This document shows positions 35,367-44,249 of a stretch of 64,000 nt of DNA, piece after piece. The number at the start of each line of letters is the position of its first letter. Within the stretch, counting starts at the first letter, position 1. The notes below the pieces were generated by a model that saw nothing but the letters and a program-made list of their open reading frames with translations, ran no database searches and was not told the origin of the DNA. Where the stretch lies: NCBI GenBank assembly GCA_016702555.1, contig JADJDV010000006.1, forward strand, positions 682,001-746,000. The letters are read 5' to 3'. A program made the position numbers and the translations under genes. This DNA is from Burkholderiales bacterium. GTDB taxonomy: Bacteria > Pseudomonadota > Gammaproteobacteria > Burkholderiales > Burkholderiaceae_C.

Positions 35367-35500
35367 GGCACCCCCCTGAGTCGCTGCGCGCCTTCCCCCC
35401 TGAGGGGGGACGCCATCAGTGGCCGGCGCAGGTCCGGCCACGATGGCCCTGGCATGGCCTGCTCCGCGGCCTCCTGAATGGCAAGACTTGCGATACGGTC
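35367..35500. repeat. Family B repeat, copy 2
   Basis: About 130 bp beginning CCCCCCTGAGTCGCTGCGCGCC, then CCCCCCTGAGGGGGG, a TGGCCGG...CCGGCCA hairpin, and GGCATGGCCTGCTCCGCGGCC. It aligns with the reverse complement of copy 1 at 19860. It separates smc and zipA. Confidence 0.75.
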
Positions 35501-35544
35501 GGGAGCCGGGGCGTGTCGCGCGATCCGATGAGAGGAACGTCGGA

Positions 35545-36615
35545 ATGAGTTCTCTGCAAGTGGGCCTGGCGGTGGCCGGTGGCCTGATTCTGGGCGGCGT
35601 GATCGCCTACAACACCTGGAACGCGCGGCGCAACGAGCCGCGCCAGGCGCAGCCCGATGCGTCGGTGCCGACCGAGCGCGTGGAGCCGGCCGGGGACGGC
35701 GCCGGCATGGCCGAGCCGGCGCGCGTCGAGCCCTCCTTTGATCCCGCCGCCTCGCTGCCGCCGCTGGGCCCACTGCCCAGTCCGGAAAAGCGCCCGCGCC
35801 TGGACGCGCTGATCGACGTCATCGCGCCGATCGCGCTGGACGGCCGCGTGGTCTCAGGCGACGCGCTGCTGGCGGCGCTGCCGCACACGCGCCGCGTCGG
35901 CAGCAAGCCGTTCGCGGTCGAGGGGCAGAACGAGTCGAGTGGCGAGTGGGAGTTTCCCGTCGCCGGCCAGCGCTACACCGCCGTGCAGGCGGGCGTGCAG
36001 CTGGCCAACCGCACCGGCGCGCTGAACGAGATCGAGTACTCCGAATTCGTGATGAAGGCGCAGCACTACGCCGACAGCGTGGGCGGCGCGCCGGAGTTTC
36101 CGGAGATGTTGCACGAGGTGACGCGCGCGCGCGAGCTGGATCAGTTCGCCGGCCAGCACGACGCGCAGCTCGGCCTCACGCTGCGCGCGCGCGGCGCCGC
36201 CTGGAGCCCCGGCTTCATCCACCAGCAGGCGGCGCGCCTGGGCTTTGTCGCCGGCGCGGTGTCGGGGCGCATGGTGCTGCCCTCCAGCGAAGCGGGGCTG
36301 CCGCCGGTGCTGGACCTGAGTTTCGACGCCCAGGCCGCGCTGGCCGAGGACCCGACCCAGACGGCGATCAAGGAAGTGACGCTGAACCTCGACGTGCCGC
36401 AGGTGCACCGCCACGAGCAGCCCTTCCTGCGCCTGCGCGAGGCTGCGTTCGCGCTGGCCGAGGCGATGGACGGCCTGGTCACCGACGACGCTGGCCAGCC
36501 GCTGCATCCGTCGATGATCGACACCATCGGCGCCGACCTGGACCGCCTGTACGACACGCTGGAGCAGCACGATCTGGCGGCCGGTTCGGCCCAGGCACGG
36601 CGCCTCTTTAGTTGA
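35545..36615 (+). CDS. zipA: Cell division protein ZipA-like
   Basis: A 356-aa protein with an N-terminal membrane anchor (LQVGLAVAGGLILGGVIAYNTW), a Pro/Ala-rich linker and a C-terminal FtsZ-binding ZipA domain (about residues 215-345). Membrane anchoring of FtsZ during septum formation is the expected role. Position between smc and ligA matches the usual zipA-ligA order of beta- and gammaproteobacteria and supports the weak sequence likeness of the linker. The ATG at 35545 directly precedes the anchor and has GAGGAACG upstream. Confidence 0.9.
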   Translation: MSSLQVGLAVAGGLILGGVIAYNTWNARRNEPRQAQPDASVPTERVEPAGDGAGMAEPARVEPSFDPAASLPPLGPLPSPEKRPRLDALIDVIAPIALDGRVVSGDALLAALPHTRRVGSKPFAVEGQNESSGEWEFPVAGQRYTAVQAGVQLANRTGALNEIEYSEFVMKAQHYADSVGGAPEFPEMLHEVTRARELDQFAGQHDAQLGLTLRARGAAWSPGFIHQQAARLGFVAGAVSGRMVLPSSEAGLPPVLDLSFDAQAALAEDPTQTAIKEVTLNLDVPQVHRHEQPFLRLREAAFALAEAMDGLVTDDAGQPLHPSMIDTIGADLDRLYDTLEQHDLAAGSAQARRLFS

Positions 36616-36624
36616 TCGCCAAGC

Positions 36625-36677
36625 GCCATTTGGGGCTCTGGCGCGCATCCGACAGGTGCGAGAAGCTATGAATATTG
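36625..36677. repeat. Family C repeat at the start of ligA
   Basis: The segment GGGGCTCTGGCGC...GAAGCTATGAA resembles the family C pattern GGCTCTGGCGC...AGCTATCAA. The ligA ATG falls inside the terminal AGCTAT motif, so the repeat seems to supply the translation start region. Confidence 0.45.
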
Positions 36678-38860
36678 AAACAAAAGCGGCTCAACTGCGC
36701 GCCGCGCTGAACCGTGCCGCGCATCAGTACTACACGCTGGATGCGCCCGAGATCCCCGACGTCGAATACGACCGGCTGTTCCAGGAACTGCAAGCCATCG
36801 AGGCCGCGCACCCCGAGCTGCGCACGCCCGATTCGCCCACCCAGCGTGTCGGCGCCGCCGTGCTGGCGGGCTTCACACCGGTGCGCCACAGCGTGCCCAT
36901 GCTCAGCATCCGAACCGAGACCGACACCACGGCGGCGGGTGCCGAGAAGTTCGACGAACAGGTGCGCAATCACCTGGCCAGCGAACAGCGCCGCACCGAA
37001 TTGAAGCCCGGCGACCCGCGCTACCGTGCCGAACCGCTCGACCCCATCGCGCAAGCCGTGCTGGCCGGCCAGCCGATCGGCTACGTGGCCGAGCCCAAGT
37101 TCGACGGCCTGGCGATCAGCCTGCGCTACGAGCACGGCGTGCTGGTGCAGGCCGCCACGCGCGGCGATGGCGAGACCGGCGAGGACGTGACGCAGAACAT
37201 CCGCACGCTGCGACAGATTCCGTTGGTGCTGAGCGGGGAGATCAGTGCGCGCTCGCTCCCTCTCCCGCTGGCGGGAGAGGGTAGGGGTGAGGGTGGTTGG
37301 CCCATCCCCCCCATCCTCGAAGTGCGCGGCGAGGTCTACATGCGCCGCGACGATTTCGAGGCGCTGAACGAGCGCATGCGCGAGCGCATGGCGGCGGGCG
37401 ACAGGGCGGCCAAGACCTTTGTCAACCCGCGCAACGCGGCGGCCGGCGCGGTGCGTCAGCTCGATCCCGCGATCGCGGCGCAGCGGCCCTTGAGCTTTTT
37501 TGCCTATGGGCTGGGCGACATCACGCCGCCCGAGGCGGGCGGTCCCGACTTCAGGGCCCACTGGGAGGTGCTGCAGGCGCTGCGCGCCTGGGGCTTGCCG
37601 GTGTCGGCGCTGGCCCGACGGGCGCAGGGCGCCGCCGAACTGGCGGCTTTCCACGCCGACGTTGCGGCCGAGCGCGACGGCCTGCCTTTCGACATCGATG
37701 GCGTGGTCTACAAGGTCGACAGCCTGGCCTTGCAGCGCGAGCTGGGCTTTGTCACCCGCGAGCCCCGCTGGGCGGTGGCGCACAAGTACCCGGCGCAGGA
37801 GCAGCTGACCACGGTGCAGGCCATCGACGTGCAGGTCGGGCGCACCGGCAAGCTGACACCCGTCGCCAAACTGGCGCCGGTGTTCGTCGGCGGCGTCACG
37901 GTGACCAATGCCACGCTGCACAACGAGCTGGAGGCGCGGCGCAAGGACGTGCGCGTGGGCGACACGGTGATCGTGCGCCGCGCCGGCGACGTGATTCCGG
38001 AAGTCGTTTCCGTGCTGGCCGACCAGCGCCCGCCCGGCGCGCCCGAATTCAGCATGCCGGCGCGCTGCCCGGTGTGCGACAGCGAGGTGGTGCGTGAGGA
38101 GGGCGAGGCCGACCACCGCTGCACCGGCGGCATCTCGTGCCCGGCGCAGCGCAAGCAGGCGCTGCTGCACTACGCCTCGCGCCGCGCCATGGACATCGAG
38201 GGCCTGGGCGAGAAGCTGGTCGACCAGCTGATCGACGGCCGCGTGGTGAACAGCCTGCCCGACCTCTATCGCATGGGTTTCGTCAGTCTGGCCGCGCTGG
38301 ACCGCATGGCCGAGAAATCGGCGCAAAACCTGCTGGAGGCGCTCGAAAAATCGAAGCAGACCACGCTGGCGCGCTTCCTGTACGCGCTGGGCATTCGCCA
38401 CGTCGGCGAAACCACGGCGAAAGATCTGGCGCGCCATTTCGGCACCCTGGACGCCGTCATGGCCGCCTCTACCTCCCAGTTGCTGCAAACGCCCGACGTC
38501 GGCCCGGTGGTGGCCGGCAGTGTCCACACTTTCTTCGAGCAGCCGCACAACCGCGAGGTGGTCGAGCAGTTGCGTGCCGTCGGCATCTACTGGGCCGAGG
38601 GCAAACCGGCGCCCGCCGCCTTGCTGCCGCTGGCGGGCAAGACTTTCGTGCTGACGGGCACGCTGCCGACCTTGAGTCGCGACGAGGCCAAGGACATGCT
38701 CGAGGCCGCCGGCGCCAAGGTCAGCGGCAGCGTCAGCAAGAAGACGAGTTACGTGGTGGCCGGCGCGGAGGCCGGCAGCAAGCTCGAGCGGGCCCATGCG
38801 CTGGAAGTGCCGGTGATCGACGAGGACGGCCTGCGCGCGTTGCTGGGCGGCGGCGCGTGA
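36668..38860 (+). CDS. ligA: NAD-dependent DNA ligase with repeat-derived insert
   Basis: A 730-aa ligase, longer than the roughly 670-aa standard. The adenylation Lys144 is in EPKFDGLAI; later parts are the OB fold, a zinc finger (CPVCDSEVV...CTGGISCPAQ), HhH repeats and a C-terminal BRCT domain (LAGKTFVLTGTLPTLSRDEA). Two additions are visible: residues 83-135 (common in this order of bacteria) and residues 194-215, SLPLPLAGEGRGEGG and neighbours, encoded by a family D palindrome at 37255-37293 just before LEVRGEVYM. The essential enzyme seems to tolerate this loop. It overlaps the next gene by four bases (GTGA). Confidence 0.96.
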   Translation: MNIETKAAQLRAALNRAAHQYYTLDAPEIPDVEYDRLFQELQAIEAAHPELRTPDSPTQRVGAAVLAGFTPVRHSVPMLSIRTETDTTAAGAEKFDEQVRNHLASEQRRTELKPGDPRYRAEPLDPIAQAVLAGQPIGYVAEPKFDGLAISLRYEHGVLVQAATRGDGETGEDVTQNIRTLRQIPLVLSGEISARSLPLPLAGEGRGEGGWPIPPILEVRGEVYMRRDDFEALNERMRERMAAGDRAAKTFVNPRNAAAGAVRQLDPAIAAQRPLSFFAYGLGDITPPEAGGPDFRAHWEVLQALRAWGLPVSALARRAQGAAELAAFHADVAAERDGLPFDIDGVVYKVDSLALQRELGFVTREPRWAVAHKYPAQEQLTTVQAIDVQVGRTGKLTPVAKLAPVFVGGVTVTNATLHNELEARRKDVRVGDTVIVRRAGDVIPEVVSVLADQRPPGAPEFSMPARCPVCDSEVVREEGEADHRCTGGISCPAQRKQALLHYASRRAMDIEGLGEKLVDQLIDGRVVNSLPDLYRMGFVSLAALDRMAEKSAQNLLEALEKSKQTTLARFLYALGIRHVGETTAKDLARHFGTLDAVMAASTSQLLQTPDVGPVVAGSVHTFFEQPHNREVVEQLRAVGIYWAEGKPAPAALLPLAGKTFVLTGTLPTLSRDEAKDMLEAAGAKVSGSVSKKTSYVVAGAEAGSKLERAHALEVPVIDEDGLRALLGGGA
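37255..37293. repeat. Family D palindrome inserted in frame in ligA
   Basis: CTCTCCCGC-TG-GCGGGAGAGGG followed by TAGGGGTGAGGG. The same element occurs intergenically at 47694. Here it is read through in frame as part of DNA ligase. Confidence 0.8.
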
Positions 38861-39780
38861 GCCAGGCGCCGGGCGTGCGCCTGGGGCTGGACCTCGGTGG
38901 CACCAAGATCGAGATCGCCGCCCTGGCGCCCGACCGCGCCTTTCTGTTGCGCCAGCGCTGCGCCACGCCGCAGGGCGACTACGCGGCCACGCTGCGCGCC
39001 ATCGCCGCGCTGGTGGCGGCGGCCGAACAGGCGCTCGGCATGCCGGGTCTGCCGCTGGGCATCGGCATGCCGGGCAGCCTGTCGCCGCTCACCGGCCGGG
39101 TGCGCAACGCCAACTCGACCGCGCTCAACGGCCAGCCGCTGCGCGAGGACTTGCAGGCGCTGCTGCGGCGGCCGATGCGGCTGGAGAACGACGCCAACTG
39201 CCTGGCGCTGTCGGAGGCCACCGACGGCGCGGGCGCGGGGGCCGAGGTGGTGTTTGCCGCCATCCTGGGGACGGGCGTGGGCGCCGGCATTGCGCTGCGC
39301 GGGCAGGTGCTGACCGGGCGCAACGGCATCGCCGGCGAATGGGGCCACAACCCGCTGCCCCTGGCCAGCGGCGAGGAGCTGGCGCGACCCGCCTGCTGGT
39401 GTGGGCGGCGTGCCTGCCTGGAGACCTGGCTGTCCGGCCCGGGCCTTGCCGCCGACCACGCTGTGGTCACGGGCCAGCGTCTGGAGCCGGAGCAACTCGT
39501 GGCGGCCATGCGCGCCGGTGACGGCGCCGCGCAGGCCAGTTTCGCGCGCTACGTCGATCGGCTGGCGCGCGCGCTGGCGCAGGTCATCAACGTCCTCGAC
39601 CCCGACGTGATCGTGCTGGGCGGCGGCATGAGCAATGTCGCCGAGCTGTACGAGGCCGTGCCGCGGCTGTGGACACCGCATGTCTTCAGCGACCAGGTGC
39701 GCACGGCACTGAAGCCGGCGGCGCATGGCGATTCCTCCGGGGTGCGCGGGGCCGCGTGGCTGGCGGCCACCTCCGTGTAG
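38857..39780 (+). CDS. ROK-family sugar kinase
   Basis: A 307-aa ROK kinase. The ATP motif LGLDLGGTKIEI is at the N-terminus, the catalytic Asp is in RLENDANCLALSE, and the zinc-binding loop is CWCGRRACLETWLSGP. ROK kinases act on fructose, mannose, glucose or N-acetylglucosamine; I cannot tell which from sequence alone, and no transporter is adjacent. The GTG start at 38857 overlaps the ligA stop codon. Confidence 0.92.
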   Translation: MSQAPGVRLGLDLGGTKIEIAALAPDRAFLLRQRCATPQGDYAATLRAIAALVAAAEQALGMPGLPLGIGMPGSLSPLTGRVRNANSTALNGQPLREDLQALLRRPMRLENDANCLALSEATDGAGAGAEVVFAAILGTGVGAGIALRGQVLTGRNGIAGEWGHNPLPLASGEELARPACWCGRRACLETWLSGPGLAADHAVVTGQRLEPEQLVAAMRAGDGAAQASFARYVDRLARALAQVINVLDPDVIVLGGGMSNVAELYEAVPRLWTPHVFSDQVRTALKPAAHGDSSGVRGAAWLAATSV

Positions 39781-39893
39781 CCTTCGGGGCGACACCGGCC
39801 GCCCAGCTTTACACGGCCGGGCTACAGTGCAGGTCAACGCCGGGCGCAGGCTCGGGCGTTATCAAGAGAATCCATTCCTCAGGAGAAGCTGCC

Positions 39894-40211
39894 ATGGCGG
39901 TTCGATGCTCTTCTTCCTTCGCCCGGCGCGGCGCCCTGGCGCTGGCGGCCGGTGCGCTGGCCTTGCTGGGTGGCTGCGTGGTGGCGCCGATCGATCCCTA
40001 CTACGAAGTCGGTGCGCCGATGGTGGTCCAGCCGGGGCCGTCGTACGGTTACAGCACGCCGTATTACGCGGCGCCGTACTACAGTGGGCCCTACTGGCAG
40101 CGGCCCTACTACGCGGCGCCGCCGGTGTCGATCGGCATCTGGGGGCACGTGGGCGGCGGTTACCGGCACGGCCATCGCCACCGGCCCGGGCGGCACGGTT
40201 TCCGGCGCTGA
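39894..40211 (+). CDS. Small Tyr/Pro-rich lipoprotein
   Basis: A 105-aa lipoprotein with lipobox LGGC (Cys28). The mature part is rich in Tyr, Pro and Ala (repeated YYAAP and YYSGP motifs) and ends in a His/Arg/Gly-rich tail (GHGHGYRHGHRHRPGRH-like). AGGAGA precedes the ATG at 39894. Such outer-membrane proteins are common in this bacterial group and have no known role; the His-rich end might bind metal ions. Confidence 0.8.
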   Translation: MAVRCSSSFARRGALALAAGALALLGGCVVAPIDPYYEVGAPMVVQPGPSYGYSTPYYAAPYYSGPYWQRPYYAAPPVSIGIWGHVGGGYRHGHRHRPGRHGFRR

Positions 40212-40246
40212 ACCGGCATCACGCCAGCGCGTGCGAAGATGCGCAC

Positions 40247-40783
40247 ATGGCGATTCACCCGATCCTGAAAATGGGCGACCCGCGGCTACTGCGCGTGGCG
40301 CAGCCGGTGCGCGCGTTCGACACCGACGAGTTGCACCTGCTGGTGCGCGACCTGGTCGACACCATGCGCGCCGCCGATGGTGCCGGCCTGGCGGCGCCGC
40401 AGATCGGCGTCGATCTGCAGCTGGTGATCTTCGGCACCGACGCGGTCAATCCGCGCTATCCCGACGCGCCGCCGGTGCCGCGCACCGTCCTCTGCAATCC
40501 GGTCATCACGCCGCTGTCAGACGAGGAGGAAGACGGCTGGGAAGGCTGCCTGTCGGTGCCCGGCCTGCGCGGACTGGTGCCGCGCTGGCGCCGCATCCGC
40601 TACGCCGGCTTCGACCCCTACGGCGATCCGATTGAGCGCGACGCCGAGGGCTTCCACGCCCGCGTGGTGCAGCACGAGTGCGACCACCTGAACGGCAAGC
40701 TGTACCCGATGCGGATGCGCGACTTCACGCGCTTTGGTTTCACCGAGGTGCTGTTCCCAGGCCTGGAGGCGCAGGACGACTGA
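40247..40783 (+). CDS. def: Peptide deformylase
   Basis: A 178-aa metallo-enzyme that removes the N-formyl group from nascent proteins. All three motifs are intact: GLAAPQIG (47-54), EGCLSVPG with metal ligand Cys101, and HECDH with His143 and His147. It is not next to fmt, so it is probably a second copy (def2-like); whether another def exists outside the window is unknown. Confidence 0.95.
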   Translation: MAIHPILKMGDPRLLRVAQPVRAFDTDELHLLVRDLVDTMRAADGAGLAAPQIGVDLQLVIFGTDAVNPRYPDAPPVPRTVLCNPVITPLSDEEEDGWEGCLSVPGLRGLVPRWRRIRYAGFDPYGDPIERDAEGFHARVVQHECDHLNGKLYPMRMRDFTRFGFTEVLFPGLEAQDD

Positions 40784-40795
40784 GGCCGTTGCATG

Positions 40796-40818
40796 AAAAA
40801 GGGGTCCTGCTGGACCCC
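40796..40818 (-). terminator. Rho-independent terminator of the NlpC/P60 gene
   Basis: On the minus strand GGGGTCC-AGCA-GGACCCC forms a seven-base-pair stem with a tetraloop followed by five T. It lies 24 bp past the NlpC/P60 stop and 12 bp past convergent def. Confidence 0.85.
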
Positions 40819-40842
40819 GTTGCGATGAAACTGGCGGAGCGC

Positions 40843-41523
40843 CTAGATCCGATCCATGCCGCCCAAATCCGATTCGATCACGGTGGTGGCGGGCCGGCTC
40901 AGGCCGCCGCCGAGCCGCACGCTGGTCGGCGCCGGCGAGTCGCGGCCGATCACGCGCGGCAGCACGCTGGTGGAGGCGGTGGAGACGCTGGCTGAGTTCT
41001 CGCCCTCCAGCACGCGGCGGGCGCCATTGAAGCGGGTCTGCCAGTAGCTGATGTTCATGTTTTCCACCCGCACGTGCGCGCCGGTGCGTGGGGCGTGGAT
41101 AAACTTGCCCTCGCCCAGGTAGATGCCGACATGGCTGTAGGCGCGGCGCAGCGTGTTGAAGAAGACCAGATCGCCGGGCTTCAGATCGGTGCGCTCGATG
41201 CGGGCGGTGGCCGCGGCCTGCTCGGCGGCGGTGCGCGGCAGCACCATGCCGATGGTCTGTTCGTACATCGCGCGCACGAAACCGCTGCAGTCGAAGCCGG
41301 TTTCGGCCGAGGTGCCACCCAGGCGGTAGCGCACGCCGATGGCGTTCATGGCGTTGCTGACCAGCTCGGCGGCGCGGTCGGTGGCCTGGTAGATGGTGTC
41401 GCCCAGACGCGAACTTAGGCCTTTCTGGGTGAGGAATTTTTCGAGGTCGTCCACCGGGGTGGCTTGGGCGGACTGCAGGCCGGCGATGGCCAGCACGATC
41501 AAGGCGGCGATTTTCTTCGACAT
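40843..41523 (-). CDS. NlpC/P60 family cell-wall hydrolase
   Basis: A 226-aa secreted protein with a signal peptide (MSKKIAALIVLAIAGLQSAQA) and a C40 peptidase domain: Cys79 in GFDCSGFVRAMY, His131 in YSHVGIYLG and His143 in FIHAP. Such enzymes cut peptidoglycan stem peptides, usually the D-Glu/diaminopimelate bond. The tail after residue 175 is Ser/Thr-rich. It diverges from the sugar dehydrogenase gene. Confidence 0.93.
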   Translation of the reverse strand: MSKKIAALIVLAIAGLQSAQATPVDDLEKFLTQKGLSSRLGDTIYQATDRAAELVSNAMNAIGVRYRLGGTSAETGFDCSGFVRAMYEQTIGMVLPRTAAEQAAATARIERTDLKPGDLVFFNTLRRAYSHVGIYLGEGKFIHAPRTGAHVRVENMNISYWQTRFNGARRVLEGENSASVSTASTSVLPRVIGRDSPAPTSVRLGGGLSRPATTVIESDLGGMDRI

Positions 41524-41794
41524 GAATCCCGTTTTTTTGTTCGCGCGTCGCGGTCGGATCAAGAAGCCAGACAGCCGGGATCGGCGCAGAGCGCCGCGCC
41601 CTGCAGGGCATGAAAATGCCGCGGGAAGCGGCGAGGCGTAGTGTAGGACAAATACTGGCGTATCTGTGAATAAATTCCGACAAAAAACTGAAGGTAATCG
41701 CATTATTCTTGACGTGGCGTTGTTCCTGTTGTAGGCCCTTTATCGGTTGTCGCGGGATGCCACGCCCGCCATCGGCCCACACACCGAAAGGATC
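41524..41794. other. Divergent promoter region
   Basis: 271 bp between the NlpC/P60 gene and the sugar dehydrogenase gene. An AT-rich core at 41640-41720 probably holds both promoters; a TTGACG at 41710 is a possible -35 for the plus strand, but no good -10 follows. No repeat or hairpin stands out. Confidence 0.35.
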
Positions 41795-42988
41795 ATGGAC
41801 TTGCCACCTGATTTTTATTTGAACCTCTGCGTGCGCGCCGCAGCGCCCGGCGCGCCACGTGCGGTCCGGTCGATCGGATTCGGTCTGCTGGCGCTGCTGC
41901 TGTGCGCGCCGCTGGCGGCGCAGGGGCCGGCCGTGCGCGCGCAGACCGTGGCCAGCGGCCTGCAACACCCATGGGCCGTGGCCTTCTTGCCGGAGGGCCG
42001 CTTTCTGGTGACCGAGCGGCCGGGCCGCCTGCGCGTGGTCGAGGCCGACGGCCGGCTGCAGCCACCCGTGCAAGGCCTGCCCGAGGTGGCGGCGGGCGGG
42101 CAGGGCGGCTTGCTGGACGTGATCACCGATTCGGCCTTCGCCAGCAACCGCACCCTTTATTTCTGCTTCAGCGAGCCGGGCCAGGGCACGACCAACAGCA
42201 CGGCGCTGGCGCGGGCGCGCCTGTCGGCCGATTTCAGGCGGCTAAAGGACGTGAAAGTCATCTTCAGCCAGCAACCCAAGTTCAGCAGCAGCCTGCACTT
42301 CGGTTGCCGCATCGTCGAGCGCCAGGTGGATGGCAAGCCCGACGGCACCCTGTTCCTGACCCTGGGTGACCGCTTCTCACGCCGCGATGACGCGCAGACG
42401 CTGAACAACCACCACGGCAAGGTGGTGCGCGTGGGCAAGGACGGCACAGTGCCCAAGGACAACCCCTTCGTCGGCCAGACCGGCGCGCTGCCCGAGATCT
42501 GGAGCTATGGCCACCGCAACGGCCAGGGCGCCACGCTGGCGCCCGATGGCAGTTTCTGGATGCACGAGCACGGCGCGCAGGGCGGCGACGAGATCAATCG
42601 GCCGCAGTCGGGCAGGAACTACGGCTGGCCGCAGATCAGCCACGGCGTCAACTACGACGGCAGCCCGGTTGGCAGCGGCAAGCGCAGCGCGCCCGGCATG
42701 GAGCCGCCGCTGCACCACTGGACGCCGTCGATCGCGCCTTCGGGCATGGCCTTTTTGACCAGCGACCGCTACGGCCCGGCGTGGCAGGGCAATCTGTTCG
42801 TCGGCTCGCTCAAATTCCAATACCTGAACCGGATCGCATTGAAAGACGGCCAGGTGGTGGCTGAGCACAAGCTGCTGCAGGACGTCGGCCAGCGCATGCG
42901 CGATGTGCGCCAGGGGCCGGACGGGTTGCTCTACGTGGTGACCGACAGCCCGCAAGGGCGCTTGATCCGGGTGCTGCCGGATCGCTGA
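41795..42988 (+). CDS. PQQ-dependent sugar dehydrogenase (soluble aldose dehydrogenase type)
   Basis: A 397-aa secreted six-bladed propeller of the glucose/sorbosone dehydrogenase family (Asd/YliI-like). The signal peptide covers about residues 26-43. Recognisable: GLQHPWAVAFLPEGRFLVTERPGRL, GGQGGLLDV, LTLGDR, SYGHRNGQGATLAP and the PQQ/calcium region HEHGAQGGDEIN. It oxidises aldoses in the periplasm with PQQ; the physiological substrate is unknown, and no PQQ synthesis genes are nearby. Confidence 0.92.
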   Translation: MDLPPDFYLNLCVRAAAPGAPRAVRSIGFGLLALLLCAPLAAQGPAVRAQTVASGLQHPWAVAFLPEGRFLVTERPGRLRVVEADGRLQPPVQGLPEVAAGGQGGLLDVITDSAFASNRTLYFCFSEPGQGTTNSTALARARLSADFRRLKDVKVIFSQQPKFSSSLHFGCRIVERQVDGKPDGTLFLTLGDRFSRRDDAQTLNNHHGKVVRVGKDGTVPKDNPFVGQTGALPEIWSYGHRNGQGATLAPDGSFWMHEHGAQGGDEINRPQSGRNYGWPQISHGVNYDGSPVGSGKRSAPGMEPPLHHWTPSIAPSGMAFLTSDRYGPAWQGNLFVGSLKFQYLNRIALKDGQVVAEHKLLQDVGQRMRDVRQGPDGLLYVVTDSPQGRLIRVLPDR

Positions 42989-43001
42989 GCCGATCCGGCA
43001 G
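42974..43001. terminator. Hairpin between convergent genes
   Basis: CTGCCGGATCG and CGATCCGGCAG form a perfect 11-bp stem around a six-base loop that includes the stop codon of the sugar dehydrogenase gene. No T-run follows on either strand, so it would be at most a factor-dependent or RNA-stabilising end for both genes. Confidence 0.45.
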
Positions 43002-43021
43002 GGTGGTACCCATGCGTCGGC

Positions 43022-44068
43022 TTACTTGAAGCCCACGCGATCCAGCATCTGCTGCACCTTCACCTGATTGACGCCGACGGCGCTGATCGGGATGGTTTCG
43101 GCCTTGAACTGGCCGCCGCCCGTCATGGATTTGAGGGCGGGGTTGTCGGTGACGACGCCCTTGGCCACCGGCCACTCGTTGTTGCCGTTGGCGAAATAGT
43201 TTTGCGCCGAGGGGCTGGCCAGGTACTCAAGAAACTTCACCGCGTTGGCGGTGTTCTTCGAGTGCCGCGCCACCGCCGCGCCGGCGATGTTGACGTGCGT
43301 GCCCCAGCTCGACTGGTTGGGGAACACCACGCCCACCTTCTCGACCACGGCGCGATCCTCCGGCTTGTCCGAGCGCATCAGGCGCGCCAGGTAATAGCTG
43401 TTGGTCACCGCGATCTGGCATTCGCCGGCGGCGACGGCCTTGATCTGGTCGGTGTCGCCGCCCTTGGGCGCGCGCGCCATGTTGCCGACCAGACCCTTCA
43501 GCCAGGCCTCGGCCTTCTGCGCGCCCAGGTGCTCGGTGACGGCGCCGAACAGGCTCAGGTTGTAGGGGTGCGAGCCGCTGCGGATGCACAGCTTGCCCTT
43601 GTTCTTGGGCTCGCCCAGTTCCTCGTAGGTGTCGACGTCGGCCGGCTGCACCTTGAGCTTGTCATACACCACCACGCGCGCGCGGGTAGAAAAGCCGAAC
43701 CAGGGCGTGCCGCCGTCGGCCGCCGGCTGCGCGCGCAGGCTGGCCGGGATGGCGTCTTCCAGCAGCTTCGACTTAATCGGCAGGAACAGCCCGTCCTGCT
43801 CGCCGCGCCACAGGCGCGCCGCGTCGACCAGCAGGATCACGTCGGCCGGTGAGGCGCTGCCTTCGGCCTTCAGGCGCGCGATGATGCCGGCGTCGTCGGC
43901 ATCGACGCGGTTGATCTTGATGCCGGTGGCCTTGGTGAAGTCGTTGTAGAGCGCCTCGTCGGTTGAGTAATGGCGCGCCGAATACAGGTTGAGCACCTGA
44001 TCCTGCGCCAGCGCGGCGCCGCTGCAAAGGGTCGCCACGGCGGCGGCCAGTGCCCAGTGTTTTTTCAT
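43022..44068 (-). CDS. Fe(III) ABC transporter substrate-binding protein (FbpA/FutA type)
   Basis: A 348-aa periplasmic binding protein. The signal peptide ends after CSGAALA; the mature protein begins QDQVLNLYSARHYSTDEALYNDFTKATGIKIN, the hallmark of ferric-binding proteins. The twin-Tyr iron site is present in VTNSYYLARL, and YSARHY supplies another Tyr. Neither permease nor ATPase genes are adjacent, so this is an orphan receptor. A Fur box lies upstream, which implies expression under iron shortage. Confidence 0.94.
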   Translation of the reverse strand: MKKHWALAAAVATLCSGAALAQDQVLNLYSARHYSTDEALYNDFTKATGIKINRVDADDAGIIARLKAEGSASPADVILLVDAARLWRGEQDGLFLPIKSKLLEDAIPASLRAQPAADGGTPWFGFSTRARVVVYDKLKVQPADVDTYEELGEPKNKGKLCIRSGSHPYNLSLFGAVTEHLGAQKAEAWLKGLVGNMARAPKGGDTDQIKAVAAGECQIAVTNSYYLARLMRSDKPEDRAVVEKVGVVFPNQSSWGTHVNIAGAAVARHSKNTANAVKFLEYLASPSAQNYFANGNNEWPVAKGVVTDNPALKSMTGGGQFKAETIPISAVGVNQVKVQQMLDRVGFK

Positions 44069-44123
44069 CGGAAAGCTTTCTTGCGGGGGGAGGATGGAGA
44101 TCGACAGGCGAGGATGATAACTC

Positions 44124-44143
44124 TAACGAGAATAGTTCTCAAT
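44124..44143 (-). promoter_or_regulatory. Fur box upstream of the iron-binding protein gene
   Basis: The core GAGAATAGTTCTC (44128-44140) is a near-perfect inverted repeat, extended to AACGAGAATAGTTCTCAAT. It matches the betaproteobacterial Fur box form (AATGAGAAT-n-TTCTCATT) and lies about 57 bp before the start codon. Confidence 0.75.
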
Positions 44144-44249
44144 ACGATTTGTTGATCCAACGCAAAGCATGGTCGCTTGGTTGACCGGGCCGGCGCGCCG
44201 CAGCGCCAAAGATGGACTTTGTCCTCGGATCGTCGGCGGCTGGGCGCGC

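Noticed and set aside
31848..35441. Antisense open frame of about 1200 codons opposite smc
   Set aside because: It mirrors a high-GC coding gene; its translation is low-complexity (Leu/Arg/Gln/Ala) and no domain is visible.
41710..41740. Sigma-70 promoter for the sugar dehydrogenase gene
   Set aside because: TTGACG is a fair -35, but the hexamer 17 bp downstream (TAGGCC) is a poor -10.
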